A DNA stretch of 64,000 nt from Desulfobacterales bacterium (lineage in GTDB: Bacteria; Desulfobacterota; Desulfobacteria; Desulfobacterales; JAFDDL01), in the NCBI GenBank assembly GCA_034003325.1, contig JAVEYW010000019.1:1-64000 (forward strand). The letters run 5' to 3'. The translations under genes were made by a program, and so were the position numbers. Shown here piece after piece: positions 18,313-27,576 of this stretch. Positions within the stretch are counted from its first letter, which is position 1, and each line of letters starts with the position of its first letter. The notes under the pieces were generated by a model. The model saw only the letters and a program-made list of their open reading frames with translations, was not told the DNA's origin and ran no database searches.

Positions 18313-18492
18313 AGTGTTTTCCCATTAAGTTAGGCTGTTGTTCGGCACCGATCCTTCGGTGACGGTCCAATGCCATAGCATTAATTCCCCGATGACTCAA
18401 GACCGGTGAGAAACGGCTACAGAGCAAAGGCATGTGGCTTTGGCTTGAGAATGGTAACTCAGTCTGGTCTCCGATCAGCCGGGTTTGATATC

Positions 18493-18654
18493 GCCTTAAC
18501 CGGCTCTAAAAACTGCGGGAAATCGATCAGGCGCTTGCCGGGGGAGGAAAATTGTTGATCGCCGCAGGGGGGCGCAGGGCGTATTTTGCCCGCACCCCCG
18601 GATGCTTATGCGGTTTCATCAACACGCTTGGTATTTAGAGCCGTTATCAAAGGC
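18493..18654. ncRNA. Candidate structured RNA, long nested hairpin upstream of ftsY
   Basis: Inside a 490-base gene-free gap the sequence folds as one nested structure. Outer stem: GCCTT (18493-18497) with AAGGC (18650-18654) and CGGCTCTAAA (18501-18510) with TTTAGAGCCG (18634-18643), a perfect 10 bp. Middle: GTTGAT and CCGCA (18554-18566) with TGCGG and ATCAAC (18609-18623). Apex: GGGGG and GGGC (18567-18580) with GCCC and CCCCC (18588-18599). The asymmetric internal bubble (43 versus 10 bases) and 162-base length recall 6S RNA read on the minus strand, but no primary-sequence signature of 6S was recognised. Strand and function are open. Confidence 0.4.
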
Positions 18655-18804
18655 ATACACGCAAAAACCATGCATCCGTCAACAAGGTGTATTTGATACA
18701 AACTATCAACTATAAGCAGTGAACTGCCAGTTCCCGGCGAAACCGGATTGGGGTAGCGCGGACGGAACGCCTACGATCAAAGGCGTTTTATTCGGGGAGC
18801 AAAT

Positions 18805-19089
18805 TCAATAATCCCTTCTTCGGAACGGCTTCTTAGCGCGTTGCTTGCCACCAGGATCCGCGGGATTTACTTTAATGTTGTTTCCATCGATCATCTTTCC
18901 GTTTAATGCCTTGATCGCCTTGTCCGCATCAGAATTACTCGGCATTTCGACGAAACCGAATCCTTTTGATTTTCCGGTAAATCGGTCGGTTATAACCTTG
19001 ACGGTTTCTACCTCGCCAAACTCATCGAAAATTGTTTTTAAGCTGTCCGTCGTCATATTATATGACAGGTTTCCGACATAAATATTCAT
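18805..19089 (-). CDS. RRM-type RNA-binding protein
   Basis: A 94-residue single-RRM protein with RNP2 IYVGNL at residues 2-8 and RNP1 KGFGFVEM at about 46-53. It ends in a basic tail (KQRAKKPFRRRDY) that probably adds RNA affinity. Such glycine-poor bacterial RRM proteins are often cold-inducible; the role is not established. The start at 19089 follows AAAGGATTTTGAAT; upstream in-frame codons to 19119 lack a better signal. The neighbouring upstream gene is a cold-shock protein, which suggests a shared temperature or stress theme. Confidence 0.9.
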   Translation of the reverse strand: MNIYVGNLSYNMTTDSLKTIFDEFGEVETVKVITDRFTGKSKGFGFVEMPSNSDADKAIKALNGKMIDGNNIKVNPADPGGKQRAKKPFRRRDY

Positions 19090-19209
19090 ATTCAAAATCC
19101 TTTCTCTCATTTTTTGCAATTCAAATCATCCGCAAAAAACGCACCTGACCCCACAAAGACAGAGAAATGATAAATCGATGGCTTTATGCAAAAACATAAA
19201 GCCCGAACG

Positions 19210-19249
19210 ATGAAGGGCACCCACTGAACTTTGGTGGCATGCCCTTCAT
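19210..19249 (-). terminator. Hairpin after the cold-shock gene
   Basis: ATGAAGGGCA (19210-19219) and TGCCCTTCAT (19240-19249) are perfect 10-base arms with an inner CAC/GTG pair, 19 bases after the csp stop. On the minus strand a T-rich stretch follows only after about 20 bases, so it may act as a terminator or as a 3'-end stabiliser. Confidence 0.6.
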
Positions 19250-19267
19250 TACAAAATAACCGAAAAA

Positions 19268-19468
19268 TTAGGCTACAGTGACATTAACTGCAGACGGGCC
19301 TTTTTTCCCCTGCTCGATGTCAAACGTAACCTTGTCGCCTTCATTCAAGCTTTTAAAGCCGCTGGCATTGATTGCCGAATGGTGAACAAACACATCCGGA
19401 CCATCAGCCTGCTCGATGAACCCGAATCCTTTGCTGTCGCTAAACCACTTAACTGTTCCATTAATCAT
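19268..19468 (-). CDS. Cold-shock (CspA-family) protein
   Basis: A 66-residue cold-shock-domain protein that binds single-stranded nucleic acid. RNP1 (KGFGFIEQ, about 14-21) and RNP2 (VFVHHSAI, about 28-35) are intact. The ATG at 19468 is preceded by AGGAGGATGTTGTC. The upstream in-frame extension to 19579 is a long 5' leader rather than protein, as is common for csp genes. It is 80% or so identical by eye to the second copy at 31457-31657. Confidence 0.95.
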   Translation of the reverse strand: MINGTVKWFSDSKGFGFIEQADGPDVFVHHSAINASGFKSLNEGDKVTFDIEQGKKGPSAVNVTVA

Positions 19469-19674
19469 GACAACATCCTCCTTTCTAAAAATTTTCAAAG
19501 TCTTACGCTGGAGGATGTCAAATCGGTAGGTATAGACACCTTCAGAAAAAACTGCCCCGCCACTTGCAGGCGAGGCCAAATGAGTGTGTCAAGGTAACCT
19601 TTCCTTTGAATAATAGCAAGCTAATTATTAAGTTTTTTTAAGAGGGGCTTGTTTTCGTTCACACACCCCCCGAC

Positions 19675-19777
19675 CCGGCAAGGCCGGAAGCTGGAATGCT
19701 GGGATGCTGGGATGCATAAAAGCCATCTTTCACCTTCGGCGAATATACACGCAAAAGCGTGTATGTTACTGATAAAG
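19675..19777 (-). repeat. Dispersed ~100-bp element, copy A
   Basis: Complete copy in leftward orientation next to the 3' end of smc. It contains the ACAC-GCAAAAGC-GTGT hairpin, the CACCTTCGGCGAA stretch, tandem GCTGGGATG units and a terminal CCGGCAAGGCCGG palindrome. The same order is seen in copies B (33471) and D (48891). Confidence 0.85.
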
Positions 19778-19821
19778 AGTCTATCCTCTAAATGGGATGC
19801 GCTTGATTCACATATCGGCCG

Positions 19822-22800
19822 TTACGCCGCCTCCCTGCGCTCCAAACTGACCGATACCACCTTCGAAATTCCCTTTTTCTCCATGGTAACGCCGAAGAGC
19901 GTATCGGCAAATTCCATGCTTCGCTTATTGTGTGTGACGATGACGATCTGGGACTGCTCACCGATAATCCGCAGCAGTTCATTGAACCTGAAAACGTTGG
20001 ATTCATCCAGGGGCGCATCGATCTCATCGAGCAAGCAGAACGAGGCCGGCTTGATCAGGAAGATGGAAAAAATAAAGGCGATCGCGGACATGGCTTTTTC
20101 ACCGCCGGAAAGAAGGCTCAGGCGGGTGACTTTCTTGCCCGGTGGATGAATGATGAATTCCAGCCCCGACTCCAGGGGATTGTTCAAATCCGTCAGCACC
20201 AGCTCCGCGGAACCGCCTTCAAACAAACGCGGAAATACCTCCTTCAATTTTTCGTTAACCCGGCTCAGTGTTTCAAGAAACCGCGCCTGGGTCACGCGAC
20301 TGATTTTTCGAATGACTTTCTGTAGATCTTCCAAGGCCCGGTTAAGGTCATCCCGCTGGGTCGTTAAAAATTCAAAGCGCTCCTTTTGGGTATCATACTC
20401 CCGGATGGCGCCTGGATTAACTTCCCCCATATTGGTTATTCGCTGCCGAAGTTCCACCAGTTGCGTTTCGATTTGCTCGGGGGATCGTTCGTCTTCGACA
20501 TCGGCAAACCGGCTTTTCAGTTCCTCAAAGGGGCGCTGATAACGCTCTTCCATGCGCACGGCCAGGCTCTCCAGGCGCGTTCCTCGCTGGGCTTGCTCTG
20601 TTTCCAGCATGCGAATGTTCTGCAAGGTCTTTTCCCGCTGGGTCTGGATATCGGAAACCGCCGTGTCCTTATGCTGCATATCCGCGGAGATGGCCTGATA
20701 CTGGCTTTCGTTTTCTTCCAGGGCACAGTTCAGTGACGTCAACTGCTCATACATGGCGGCAAGGGAAGCGTCCAATTCGGCGGCCCGCTCCTTGGCGGCA
20801 ATTTGCCTTCCGGCTTTCGCGTCGATATCCAGGCGCAATTGTTCAAGGCGCTCTTGGCCGTCCCGTTGAAAATCCGCCAGGCGTTTTAGTGTTTTTTCAC
20901 CGTTTTCCAACCTTGCGTTCAGAGAGGTCTGCGTCATCTTGCCATCCACGATACGCCGATCAAAGGACTCTATTTGGCGTGTCAGATTCCCGAACTCTGC
21001 GGCGAGCTCGTTAATCTCCTGTTGGGTGGCCTGAATTTCTTTCCGGATTTGAACCAGCTCGCCCCGGAACCGGTTCAGCTCCTCATCCACATCGTTCTGT
21101 TCTCCCTGAAGCTGTTCCTGTTCCAGTTGCACGATATCCAGATGATGTTGGGCGGTTTTAAGGTCTTCCCCGGCTTTATAATGCGCTTTTTCGAACTCCA
21201 GTTCATTGCGGACCGCCCGGTTTTTCTTCTCGATCAACTGCTGTAAGCCGGTTTCAGCAGCCCGAACACGAACTTCCAGCTCCGTCCGGATTCGTCCGAC
21301 TTCATCCAGTGCGGAATCCATCTCAAAGATTTGGTGCTGAAGGGCTTTTAATTCTTTTTTCTTCAACAGGATGCCGGCCAGGTTCTCTCGGCTTCCGCCG
21401 ATCATAATCCCCTGATGAGAGACCACATCCCCGCCCTTGGTAACCACGGATTGCACCGCGCCGTTTCGATGGTAAAGCGCCATGGCTTCAGATAAATCTT
21501 CGGCCACGGCCACATGGCCCAGCAAAGCCTCCGCCACGTTTTCATATCCCGGTTGAATCGTCACATGGTTCAGCAGCCGCTTGTCCGCATCCGGCCCTTT
21601 TGAGCTGCCATTTGTAACGGTCTTGACCGCAGAGACAGGCACAAACCCGCCACGACCCGCGCCGGAACGTTGCAGATAGTCGATGGCGCCCATTCCGGCT
21701 TCATGGTCACTGACCAGAATATACTGCAGAGATTCACCGAATACCGCCTCTACCGCCATTTCGTAACTCGGTGCCGGTTCCACCATGTCGGCGACGATTC
21801 CCAGCACACCGTTCACCGGTGCCGGGACAACGTCCCGTTCATCGTCCCCTTTTTTCACGCCGCAGGATGTTAAAATGGCCTTGACCCCGTCCTTGTACCA
21901 CCCCATGCTCTCTTCCATTTTTTTCAAGGTGGCATATTGGGACACACAGCTTTTGCGTTCAAGCTGCAACCTCTGGTGTTGTTTGATCTGCTCGCTCAGG
22001 GCGCGGCCGGATTCATGCACCTCTTTTTCCGAAGTCGACACCCTGCCTTTCAAGTCCGCCAGTTCCCGGCAGCATTCGTCGAGATCTTCATGAGCGGTTT
22101 GAACACGCTGCTGCACCTCGCTGACTTTCTTCCGGGCGAGCACCTCCTGCTCATCGGCCAGCCGCAATCTCCGCTTCAATGTTTCTTTTGTATTTTCTGA
22201 ATGCTGGAAGATATTTTGGTACTGGGCTTCCCGGGCGCTCAAATCAAGCAGGCGACGTTTTTTATCTTCCATCACCGCATTTAAGGCGGAGAGCTTTTCC
22301 CGAATAGCGCGAGAGGCTTCATGCTCCCGGTTTAAGGTCACTTTTACGGATTCCAGCGCACTGCGGGTCTGGTTGTTTTCAGTGCGAACCTGATCGATTT
22401 CCCCATCGATGGTCTGATTTTTTTCCGCCAACTCATTGTGGGCCGCCTGAAGTCCTGCCTGCTCGCTGCCAAGCCGCCCGATTTCTTCACGCAAATGCGC
22501 CAGGTCATTTTCCGCCTTATCAACGCGCCGCTGGTATTCAAACTGGTTCGACTTTTGCTCCGAGATAAGCTGATTTTTCCGCCATCTGGACAACTTGATC
22601 GCTTCCAGCACGGCATCAAGTTTTTTAAGCTCCGCGAAATGAGCCGTATCAGCGTCCCTGAGGCGGGTCAGCAGGGCATCGGCTTCCTGAATTTCACGAG
22701 ATAATGCCTCATAATGGTGAAGGGTCAAGCGAACATCGAGCTGAACGGTTTGCTCCTGAAACTGGTTATACTGCTCGGCCTTTTTGGCCTGACGCTTCAA

Positions 22801-23421
22801 ACCATTCATCTGACGCTCCACCTCAACGATAATATCGTTTAAGCGCAACAGGTTCTGTTGGGTGGCCGTGAGCTTTCGAAGCGCCTCGTCCTTTCGCTGT
22901 TTATAGCGCGTAACCCCTGCCGCTTCTTCAATAAACACCCGCCGCTCTTCCGGCCCTGCGTCGGTGATCGCCCCGATCCTTCCCTGCTGAATAATGGCAT
23001 AGGATTTGGCACCCAGGCCACTGCCCAGAAACACATTGTGAATATCCTTCAGCCGGCAGGGCCGCTTATTGATAAGGTAAGTGCTCTCGCCAGACCGGTA
23101 CAATCGCCGGGTAATCATAATCTCGGAAAAATCCCGCAGTTCCTCGGGCATGAAACTGCCGTCGTTGGACAGGGTAAGGGATACTTCCGCCATGTTCAGG
23201 GGCGGTTTTCCACCGGCGCCGGCAAAAATAATATCCTCCATGGCCTTGCCCCGAAGCTGCTTGACGCTCTGCTCGCCCATGACCCATCGAAGCGCATCGA
23301 AAATATTGCTCTTTCCGCAGCCATTGGGCCCCACGATCGCACAAACGCCTTCAGGAAATTCGATCCCAGCCTTATCCAGAAACGACTTGAATCCGAGAAT
23401 TTCCATCTTTTTAAGTTTCAT
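19822..23421 (-). CDS. smc: Chromosome segregation protein SMC
   Basis: A 1199-residue SMC ATPase that compacts and segregates the chromosome with ScpA and ScpB. Walker A GPNGCGKS is at residues 31-38, followed by two long coiled-coil arms around a hinge (about 520-670). The C-terminal head has the ABC signature LSGGEKAMSA and Walker B CLLDEIDAPLDE. The ATG at 23421 follows GGAGTGATTCGCTA and gives the family length. An upstream in-frame extension of 46 codons lacks similarity. No scp genes are adjacent. Confidence 0.96.
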   Translation of the reverse strand: MKLKKMEILGFKSFLDKAGIEFPEGVCAIVGPNGCGKSNIFDALRWVMGEQSVKQLRGKAMEDIIFAGAGGKPPLNMAEVSLTLSNDGSFMPEELRDFSEIMITRRLYRSGESTYLINKRPCRLKDIHNVFLGSGLGAKSYAIIQQGRIGAITDAGPEERRVFIEEAAGVTRYKQRKDEALRKLTATQQNLLRLNDIIVEVERQMNGLKRQAKKAEQYNQFQEQTVQLDVRLTLHHYEALSREIQEADALLTRLRDADTAHFAELKKLDAVLEAIKLSRWRKNQLISEQKSNQFEYQRRVDKAENDLAHLREEIGRLGSEQAGLQAAHNELAEKNQTIDGEIDQVRTENNQTRSALESVKVTLNREHEASRAIREKLSALNAVMEDKKRRLLDLSAREAQYQNIFQHSENTKETLKRRLRLADEQEVLARKKVSEVQQRVQTAHEDLDECCRELADLKGRVSTSEKEVHESGRALSEQIKQHQRLQLERKSCVSQYATLKKMEESMGWYKDGVKAILTSCGVKKGDDERDVVPAPVNGVLGIVADMVEPAPSYEMAVEAVFGESLQYILVSDHEAGMGAIDYLQRSGAGRGGFVPVSAVKTVTNGSSKGPDADKRLLNHVTIQPGYENVAEALLGHVAVAEDLSEAMALYHRNGAVQSVVTKGGDVVSHQGIMIGGSRENLAGILLKKKELKALQHQIFEMDSALDEVGRIRTELEVRVRAAETGLQQLIEKKNRAVRNELEFEKAHYKAGEDLKTAQHHLDIVQLEQEQLQGEQNDVDEELNRFRGELVQIRKEIQATQQEINELAAEFGNLTRQIESFDRRIVDGKMTQTSLNARLENGEKTLKRLADFQRDGQERLEQLRLDIDAKAGRQIAAKERAAELDASLAAMYEQLTSLNCALEENESQYQAISADMQHKDTAVSDIQTQREKTLQNIRMLETEQAQRGTRLESLAVRMEERYQRPFEELKSRFADVEDERSPEQIETQLVELRQRITNMGEVNPGAIREYDTQKERFEFLTTQRDDLNRALEDLQKVIRKISRVTQARFLETLSRVNEKLKEVFPRLFEGGSAELVLTDLNNPLESGLEFIIHPPGKKVTRLSLLSGGEKAMSAIAFIFSIFLIKPASFCLLDEIDAPLDESNVFRFNELLRIIGEQSQIVIVTHNKRSMEFADTLFGVTMEKKGISKVVSVSLERREAA

Positions 23422-23738
23422 TAGCGAATCACTCCTGATGAAGCCTGCCGGAAAATTTATAGAGAATATTAAGGACCCATGCATTTTAAAAATATCATAC
23501 GACCTACCAGAAACCTGCTTTTCTGTAAAGCAAAAAAACACAATTTGCGGTATTTGCATCTATATATAGACACAATATATGGGAATATCGCTTGAACACA
23601 CCGGCCGGACTGCGTGGCTTGCCCTTAACCTGTGCCGCCGTGCGCTTGCAAACGCCAAGCGGCTTGCCCCCCAACCTTTGAAATGATCTTGACACCTTGC
23701 CCCCTACACAGGTATGTATCTGAATTAAGATGGAGAAT
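23422..23738. other. Divergent promoter region between smc and a diguanylate cyclase gene
   Basis: About 315 bases between two divergent genes. TTGACA at 23689-23694 is a possible -35 element for the rightward gene, with a poor -10 about 17-18 bases on. No repeat or small gene was recognised. Confidence 0.4.
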
Positions 23739-25289
23739 ATGCGGCTGTTTGGTCCATACGCGTTAAAAGCCGAACCAGGAGGAAGCACCCGACCCATGCC
23801 ACCTACTACAGAATCGACTGACCCCCAAAAATCCGGATCAGGGCAGAAAATTGACTCCCTCAAACTGCAATTGGCAATAGTGAAAGAGCATCGGCAAGAA
23901 CTCATTAACCGGCTTGACAAACTGGAACACCAGACCAAGGAAAACGAATCAAACTACCGGTGGAACCTGTTGGCGCTGGCGCAGCTTCTGCGCGTGGACG
24001 GCAATCCTGAACTTGAACAGCATTTAAATGCCTTTAAGCGGCTGGCGAAAAACGGCGCGTCCCACGAGTCACTGAAACACCTGTTGCTTCAGCTGAAGGA
24101 TGCGACACTTAAACAAAGCATCAACGCCCCCGAATCAAAAAAGAATAAGAGTATCTCCCCAGCACTGCTCAAATGGCTTCGGAAAAGTGATCCAGCTGAA
24201 ACCGCGCCGGCAGCACAACAGCCAGATGCGTCCGATGCCATCTCTCAGATAAAACAAACGTACCAGCATATTATCAATGAGCTGCGCCTCAATCTGGACG
24301 AAAGCGTGCTTAAAAAAGTTCGGAAAATCGAGCAACAGCTCAATCAAGCCGCAGACGCCGAATCGTTTGTCACCATTCGAACATCGATATTGAACCTGAT
24401 AACCAATTACGTTTCTAAAATCAGCAAGGAACGTGAAGAGGCCGCCGCGTTTATCAGGGAAATTGGGGAGCGGTTGATTGAAGTGGAAGGTCAAATGATC
24501 AATTCCCTGTCATTTGCCAAAGACGTTCAACAGGTCAGCTCCTCATTTACGGACACCATTGAAGTTCAACTGGTCGACTTCAAGCAAAGTATCGACTCCT
24601 CAAGAAATTTATCGGAATTAAAAAGTGCGGTCGTCTCCAGACTCTCTTTCATCAAAACCGTACTGGAAAATAAACGTAAAGATGACTCAACGCGGCTCGA
24701 ACTGGCGGATCAGCAAACGCAGAAACTTCAACAGAACCTGCATGATATGAAAGGAGAAATTCAAACCGCCTGGAAACGCGCAAAAGCCCTTGAGCGCGAA
24801 CTTCTGATCGATCCGCTCACGGGCATCTATAACCGCCGTGCGTATGATCGAAGAATGGAAGAGGAACTCCAACGATTCCAGCGGTATCATCGCCTCTTTT
24901 CCCTGCTAATTTTCGATGTCGACAACTTCAAGCGTATCAATGACCTTTACGGGCATAGCATCGGCGATTTATGCCTGAAGGAAATTATCAACCGGATCAA
25001 ACCGGTGCTGCGAAAAAGCGATTTTCTGGCCCGGTATGGTGGAGAGGAATTCATTGTCATCGTGCCGGAAACCCCCGCCGAAGGCGCGCTGGAAATGGCG
25101 GAGAAATTGCGGCAAACCGTTGAGCAGACAAAGTTTATTCACAAATCCGACGAGGTGACCATCACCGTCAGTATCGGGCTTACTCAAACCGTTCCCGAAG
25201 ATCTTACCCAAGATGATATTTTTACCCGAGCGGATCGGGCGCTTTACAACGCCAAGCAAGCCGGGCGAAACCGCGTATCCGCCCTATAA
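23739..25289 (+). CDS. Diguanylate cyclase with long N-terminal coiled-coil region
   Basis: About 516 residues; the last 165 form a GGDEF domain with RYGGEEFIV, which makes cyclic di-GMP from two GTP. The product-inhibition I-site RxxD (RKSD) lies five residues before the motif. The N-terminal 340 residues are soluble and predicted helical or coiled, with no membrane segment and no known sensor domain. The start at 23739 has GGAG nearby; 23730 and 23796 are alternatives. Stands alone between smc and pfp. Confidence 0.9.
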   Translation: MRLFGPYALKAEPGGSTRPMPPTTESTDPQKSGSGQKIDSLKLQLAIVKEHRQELINRLDKLEHQTKENESNYRWNLLALAQLLRVDGNPELEQHLNAFKRLAKNGASHESLKHLLLQLKDATLKQSINAPESKKNKSISPALLKWLRKSDPAETAPAAQQPDASDAISQIKQTYQHIINELRLNLDESVLKKVRKIEQQLNQAADAESFVTIRTSILNLITNYVSKISKEREEAAAFIREIGERLIEVEGQMINSLSFAKDVQQVSSSFTDTIEVQLVDFKQSIDSSRNLSELKSAVVSRLSFIKTVLENKRKDDSTRLELADQQTQKLQQNLHDMKGEIQTAWKRAKALERELLIDPLTGIYNRRAYDRRMEEELQRFQRYHRLFSLLIFDVDNFKRINDLYGHSIGDLCLKEIINRIKPVLRKSDFLARYGGEEFIVIVPETPAEGALEMAEKLRQTVEQTKFIHKSDEVTITVSIGLTQTVPEDLTQDDIFTRADRALYNAKQAGRNRVSAL

Positions 25290-25315
25290 ACTTTTTTCAA
25301 AAATCAAACTACGGA

Positions 25316-27418
25316 ATGGACGTGATGAATATTGAGGAATTTTTAAAACACCCTGAAGTTGAAAAAGTGACCGCCAACAAAAATCCGGAGTTAATCGAAA
25401 GAAGACAATACAAGCCGCCCGTGTGCGCCGCCTTTCTCAAGCCCTACACGATCTTAACCGATAGCGATCAATACAAATTCGAGATCGATGGCGAGGCCAG
25501 AAAGCAACTGCCTAAAATTATAAACAACAAACTCCAAACCATTCACGGTACCACCTTGCCCGGTGAAGCGGAAAAAACCGCTTTCAGCAAAAAACGCAAC
25601 ATCGGTATCGTGTTTTCAGGCGGCCCCGCACCCGGCGGACATAATGTCATCGCCGGCATTTTCGACGCGGCCCAAAAGGCCAACCCGGAATCCAGACTGT
25701 TTGGATTTCTGCTGGGGCCGGACGGCATTATAGAGGGGCAATATGTTGAGCTGACCCGGGAACTTGTAGACAACTATCGGAATATCGGCGGATTCACGAT
25801 GATAAAAACCGGGCGAACCAAAATAGATACCCCTAAAAAAATGGCGCTTTCCAGGGAGACCTGCAAACGACTCGGTCTGGATGCCCTGGTGGTCGTGGGA
25901 GGGGATGACTCCAACACAAATGCCGCCTTTCTGGCACAGGAAATGTTCGATGATCATATTCAGGTCATCGGTGTCCCCAAAACCATTGACGGGGATATTC
26001 AAGTACGGGACGCGACCGGCAAAACCCTTTGCGCCATGTCTTTTGGCTTCCACACGGCCGCGCGCGGGTTTGCCCTCGAAATCAGCAATCTCTGCACGGA
26101 CTGCAGCTCGGACGTTAAATATTGGCACATCTGCAAAGTGATGGGACGGGTGGCCAGCCACCTGGCCCTGGAAGTCGCCTTGCAAACCCATGCCAATATC
26201 ACCCTCATCGGCGAAGATCTTTGCGATTATGTGGATCACAGACGGCTAAGCAAGGCTGACCCCACCCATAGCGACATCGATTACAGCGCCTATGGTATGA
26301 CCTTGCGACATCTTTCCCGGGTCGTATGCGACGGCATCGTTCGAAGGGCCGCAGCCGGAAAAAACTACGGCGTTATCGTCATCCCCGAGGGGGTTCTGGA
26401 ATTTATCAATGAAATTCAGGTTTTTATTATCAAGCTCAACATGATCATCGCGGAATATAACCATACTCACGACAAGGATTTTCACACCACCTTCCTCCTG
26501 TTGGAGGAAAAGCTGGACTATTTACGGCGGCTGGGCCGGGATATTCGCGGAGAAAGCGCCCGCGGCATATGGAACAGCCGGGATGACGAATTATTCAATG
26601 ATCTGCCCCAGTTTTTTCAGGAAGGCCTCTTAACGGAGCGCGACAGTCACGGCAATTTCCAGTTTTCCCTGGTTGAAACCGATAAGGTTCTGATGGGCCT
26701 GGTCACGGACTATTTGAATATTTTAAAGGAAAAAGGGGAATATAAGATCGGCATTCATAGGGCATACTATGAGGAAACATTGAAAAAAGGCGGTTTGGAC
26801 CCAGACTTTTTCGGTCCCATTCTGTTTAAAAATTATCCGAATGCCGATTACTACATCGTAAAGCCGGACATCATCTCTCAAAAAACCCTGAAGCAGGCGA
26901 TCGTCAAGGGCCAAGCCATTAAAGAAGCGCAGGACACACCGGCGGCAATCGCTAAAATTTACACCGCCTCCGTGCCTAAATTTAAAACACAGTCTCATTT
27001 CTACGGGTACGACGGCCGCGGCAGTGATCCGACCCGGTTTGACTGCATTTATACGTATAATCTGGGGCTAACCGTATTCAGCCTGATCGCCAACGGCGCC
27101 ACCGGCCAGATGGCGGCCATTCAGAATCTGGAAAAAGATTTTTCACAATGGGAACCCATCGGCATTCCCATCGCGCCATTGATGCATTTGGAAGAACGGC
27201 AGGGAAAGCTTTCCCTGGTGATCGAAAAAAGTTTGGTGGATATTCATTCCCCGGCCTTTCAGGTCGTCAAAGCCTTTCGGGAAAAATGGCTCGCGGCATC
27301 TCACGGGGATGATGACTACAGGCACCCCGGACCGATCCGTTTTACCGGAATGAGTGAAGAAGACCGGCCCATCACCCTGATGCTCAATGATCTGTGGAAC
27401 GGCCGGAACACCGAATAA
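25316..27418 (+). CDS. pfp: Pyrophosphate-dependent 6-phosphofructokinase
   Basis: A 700-residue enzyme of the long plant/spirochaete-like PPi-PFK class; it reversibly phosphorylates fructose 6-phosphate with pyrophosphate. The phosphate-donor loop is GGDDS (195-199), where the second Asp marks PPi rather than ATP use. The catalytic PKTIDGD is at 221-227 and the nucleotide-type loop SGGPAPGGHN at 101-110. Use of PPi saves ATP in energy-poor anaerobes. The start may be 25316 or 25325. Glucose-6-phosphate isomerase is elsewhere in this window (49016). Confidence 0.94.
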   Translation: MDVMNIEEFLKHPEVEKVTANKNPELIERRQYKPPVCAAFLKPYTILTDSDQYKFEIDGEARKQLPKIINNKLQTIHGTTLPGEAEKTAFSKKRNIGIVFSGGPAPGGHNVIAGIFDAAQKANPESRLFGFLLGPDGIIEGQYVELTRELVDNYRNIGGFTMIKTGRTKIDTPKKMALSRETCKRLGLDALVVVGGDDSNTNAAFLAQEMFDDHIQVIGVPKTIDGDIQVRDATGKTLCAMSFGFHTAARGFALEISNLCTDCSSDVKYWHICKVMGRVASHLALEVALQTHANITLIGEDLCDYVDHRRLSKADPTHSDIDYSAYGMTLRHLSRVVCDGIVRRAAAGKNYGVIVIPEGVLEFINEIQVFIIKLNMIIAEYNHTHDKDFHTTFLLLEEKLDYLRRLGRDIRGESARGIWNSRDDELFNDLPQFFQEGLLTERDSHGNFQFSLVETDKVLMGLVTDYLNILKEKGEYKIGIHRAYYEETLKKGGLDPDFFGPILFKNYPNADYYIVKPDIISQKTLKQAIVKGQAIKEAQDTPAAIAKIYTASVPKFKTQSHFYGYDGRGSDPTRFDCIYTYNLGLTVFSLIANGATGQMAAIQNLEKDFSQWEPIGIPIAPLMHLEERQGKLSLVIEKSLVDIHSPAFQVVKAFREKWLAASHGDDDYRHPGPIRFTGMSEEDRPITLMLNDLWNGRNTE

Positions 27419-27438
27419 GTCTCTTCACAAAAGCGCCC

Positions 27439-27460
27439 GCCACGCCCTTGACGGCGTGGC
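27439..27460. terminator. GC-rich hairpin after pfp
   Basis: GCCACGCC and GGCGTGGC form a perfect 8-bp stem with a 6-base loop about 20 bases after the pfp stop. There is no U-run directly after it, so termination may be Rho-assisted. It lies in the convergent gap between pfp and hemB. Confidence 0.45.
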
Positions 27461-27576
27461 GCAAGAGCACGCCTTAAGACAAATACTTTTGAAGGCGGTG
27501 CTCAGCTTGTTCGTCTTTTTTTGTCATGGGGATCGGCAAAAAGTTTTCCTCTCAGGCGGTATCGGTCTTATCTGGT

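Noticed and set aside
18493..18654. Integron attC site
   Set aside because: Long inverted arms are present but the GTTRRRY and RYYYAAC core sites are not, and there is no integrase or cassette array.
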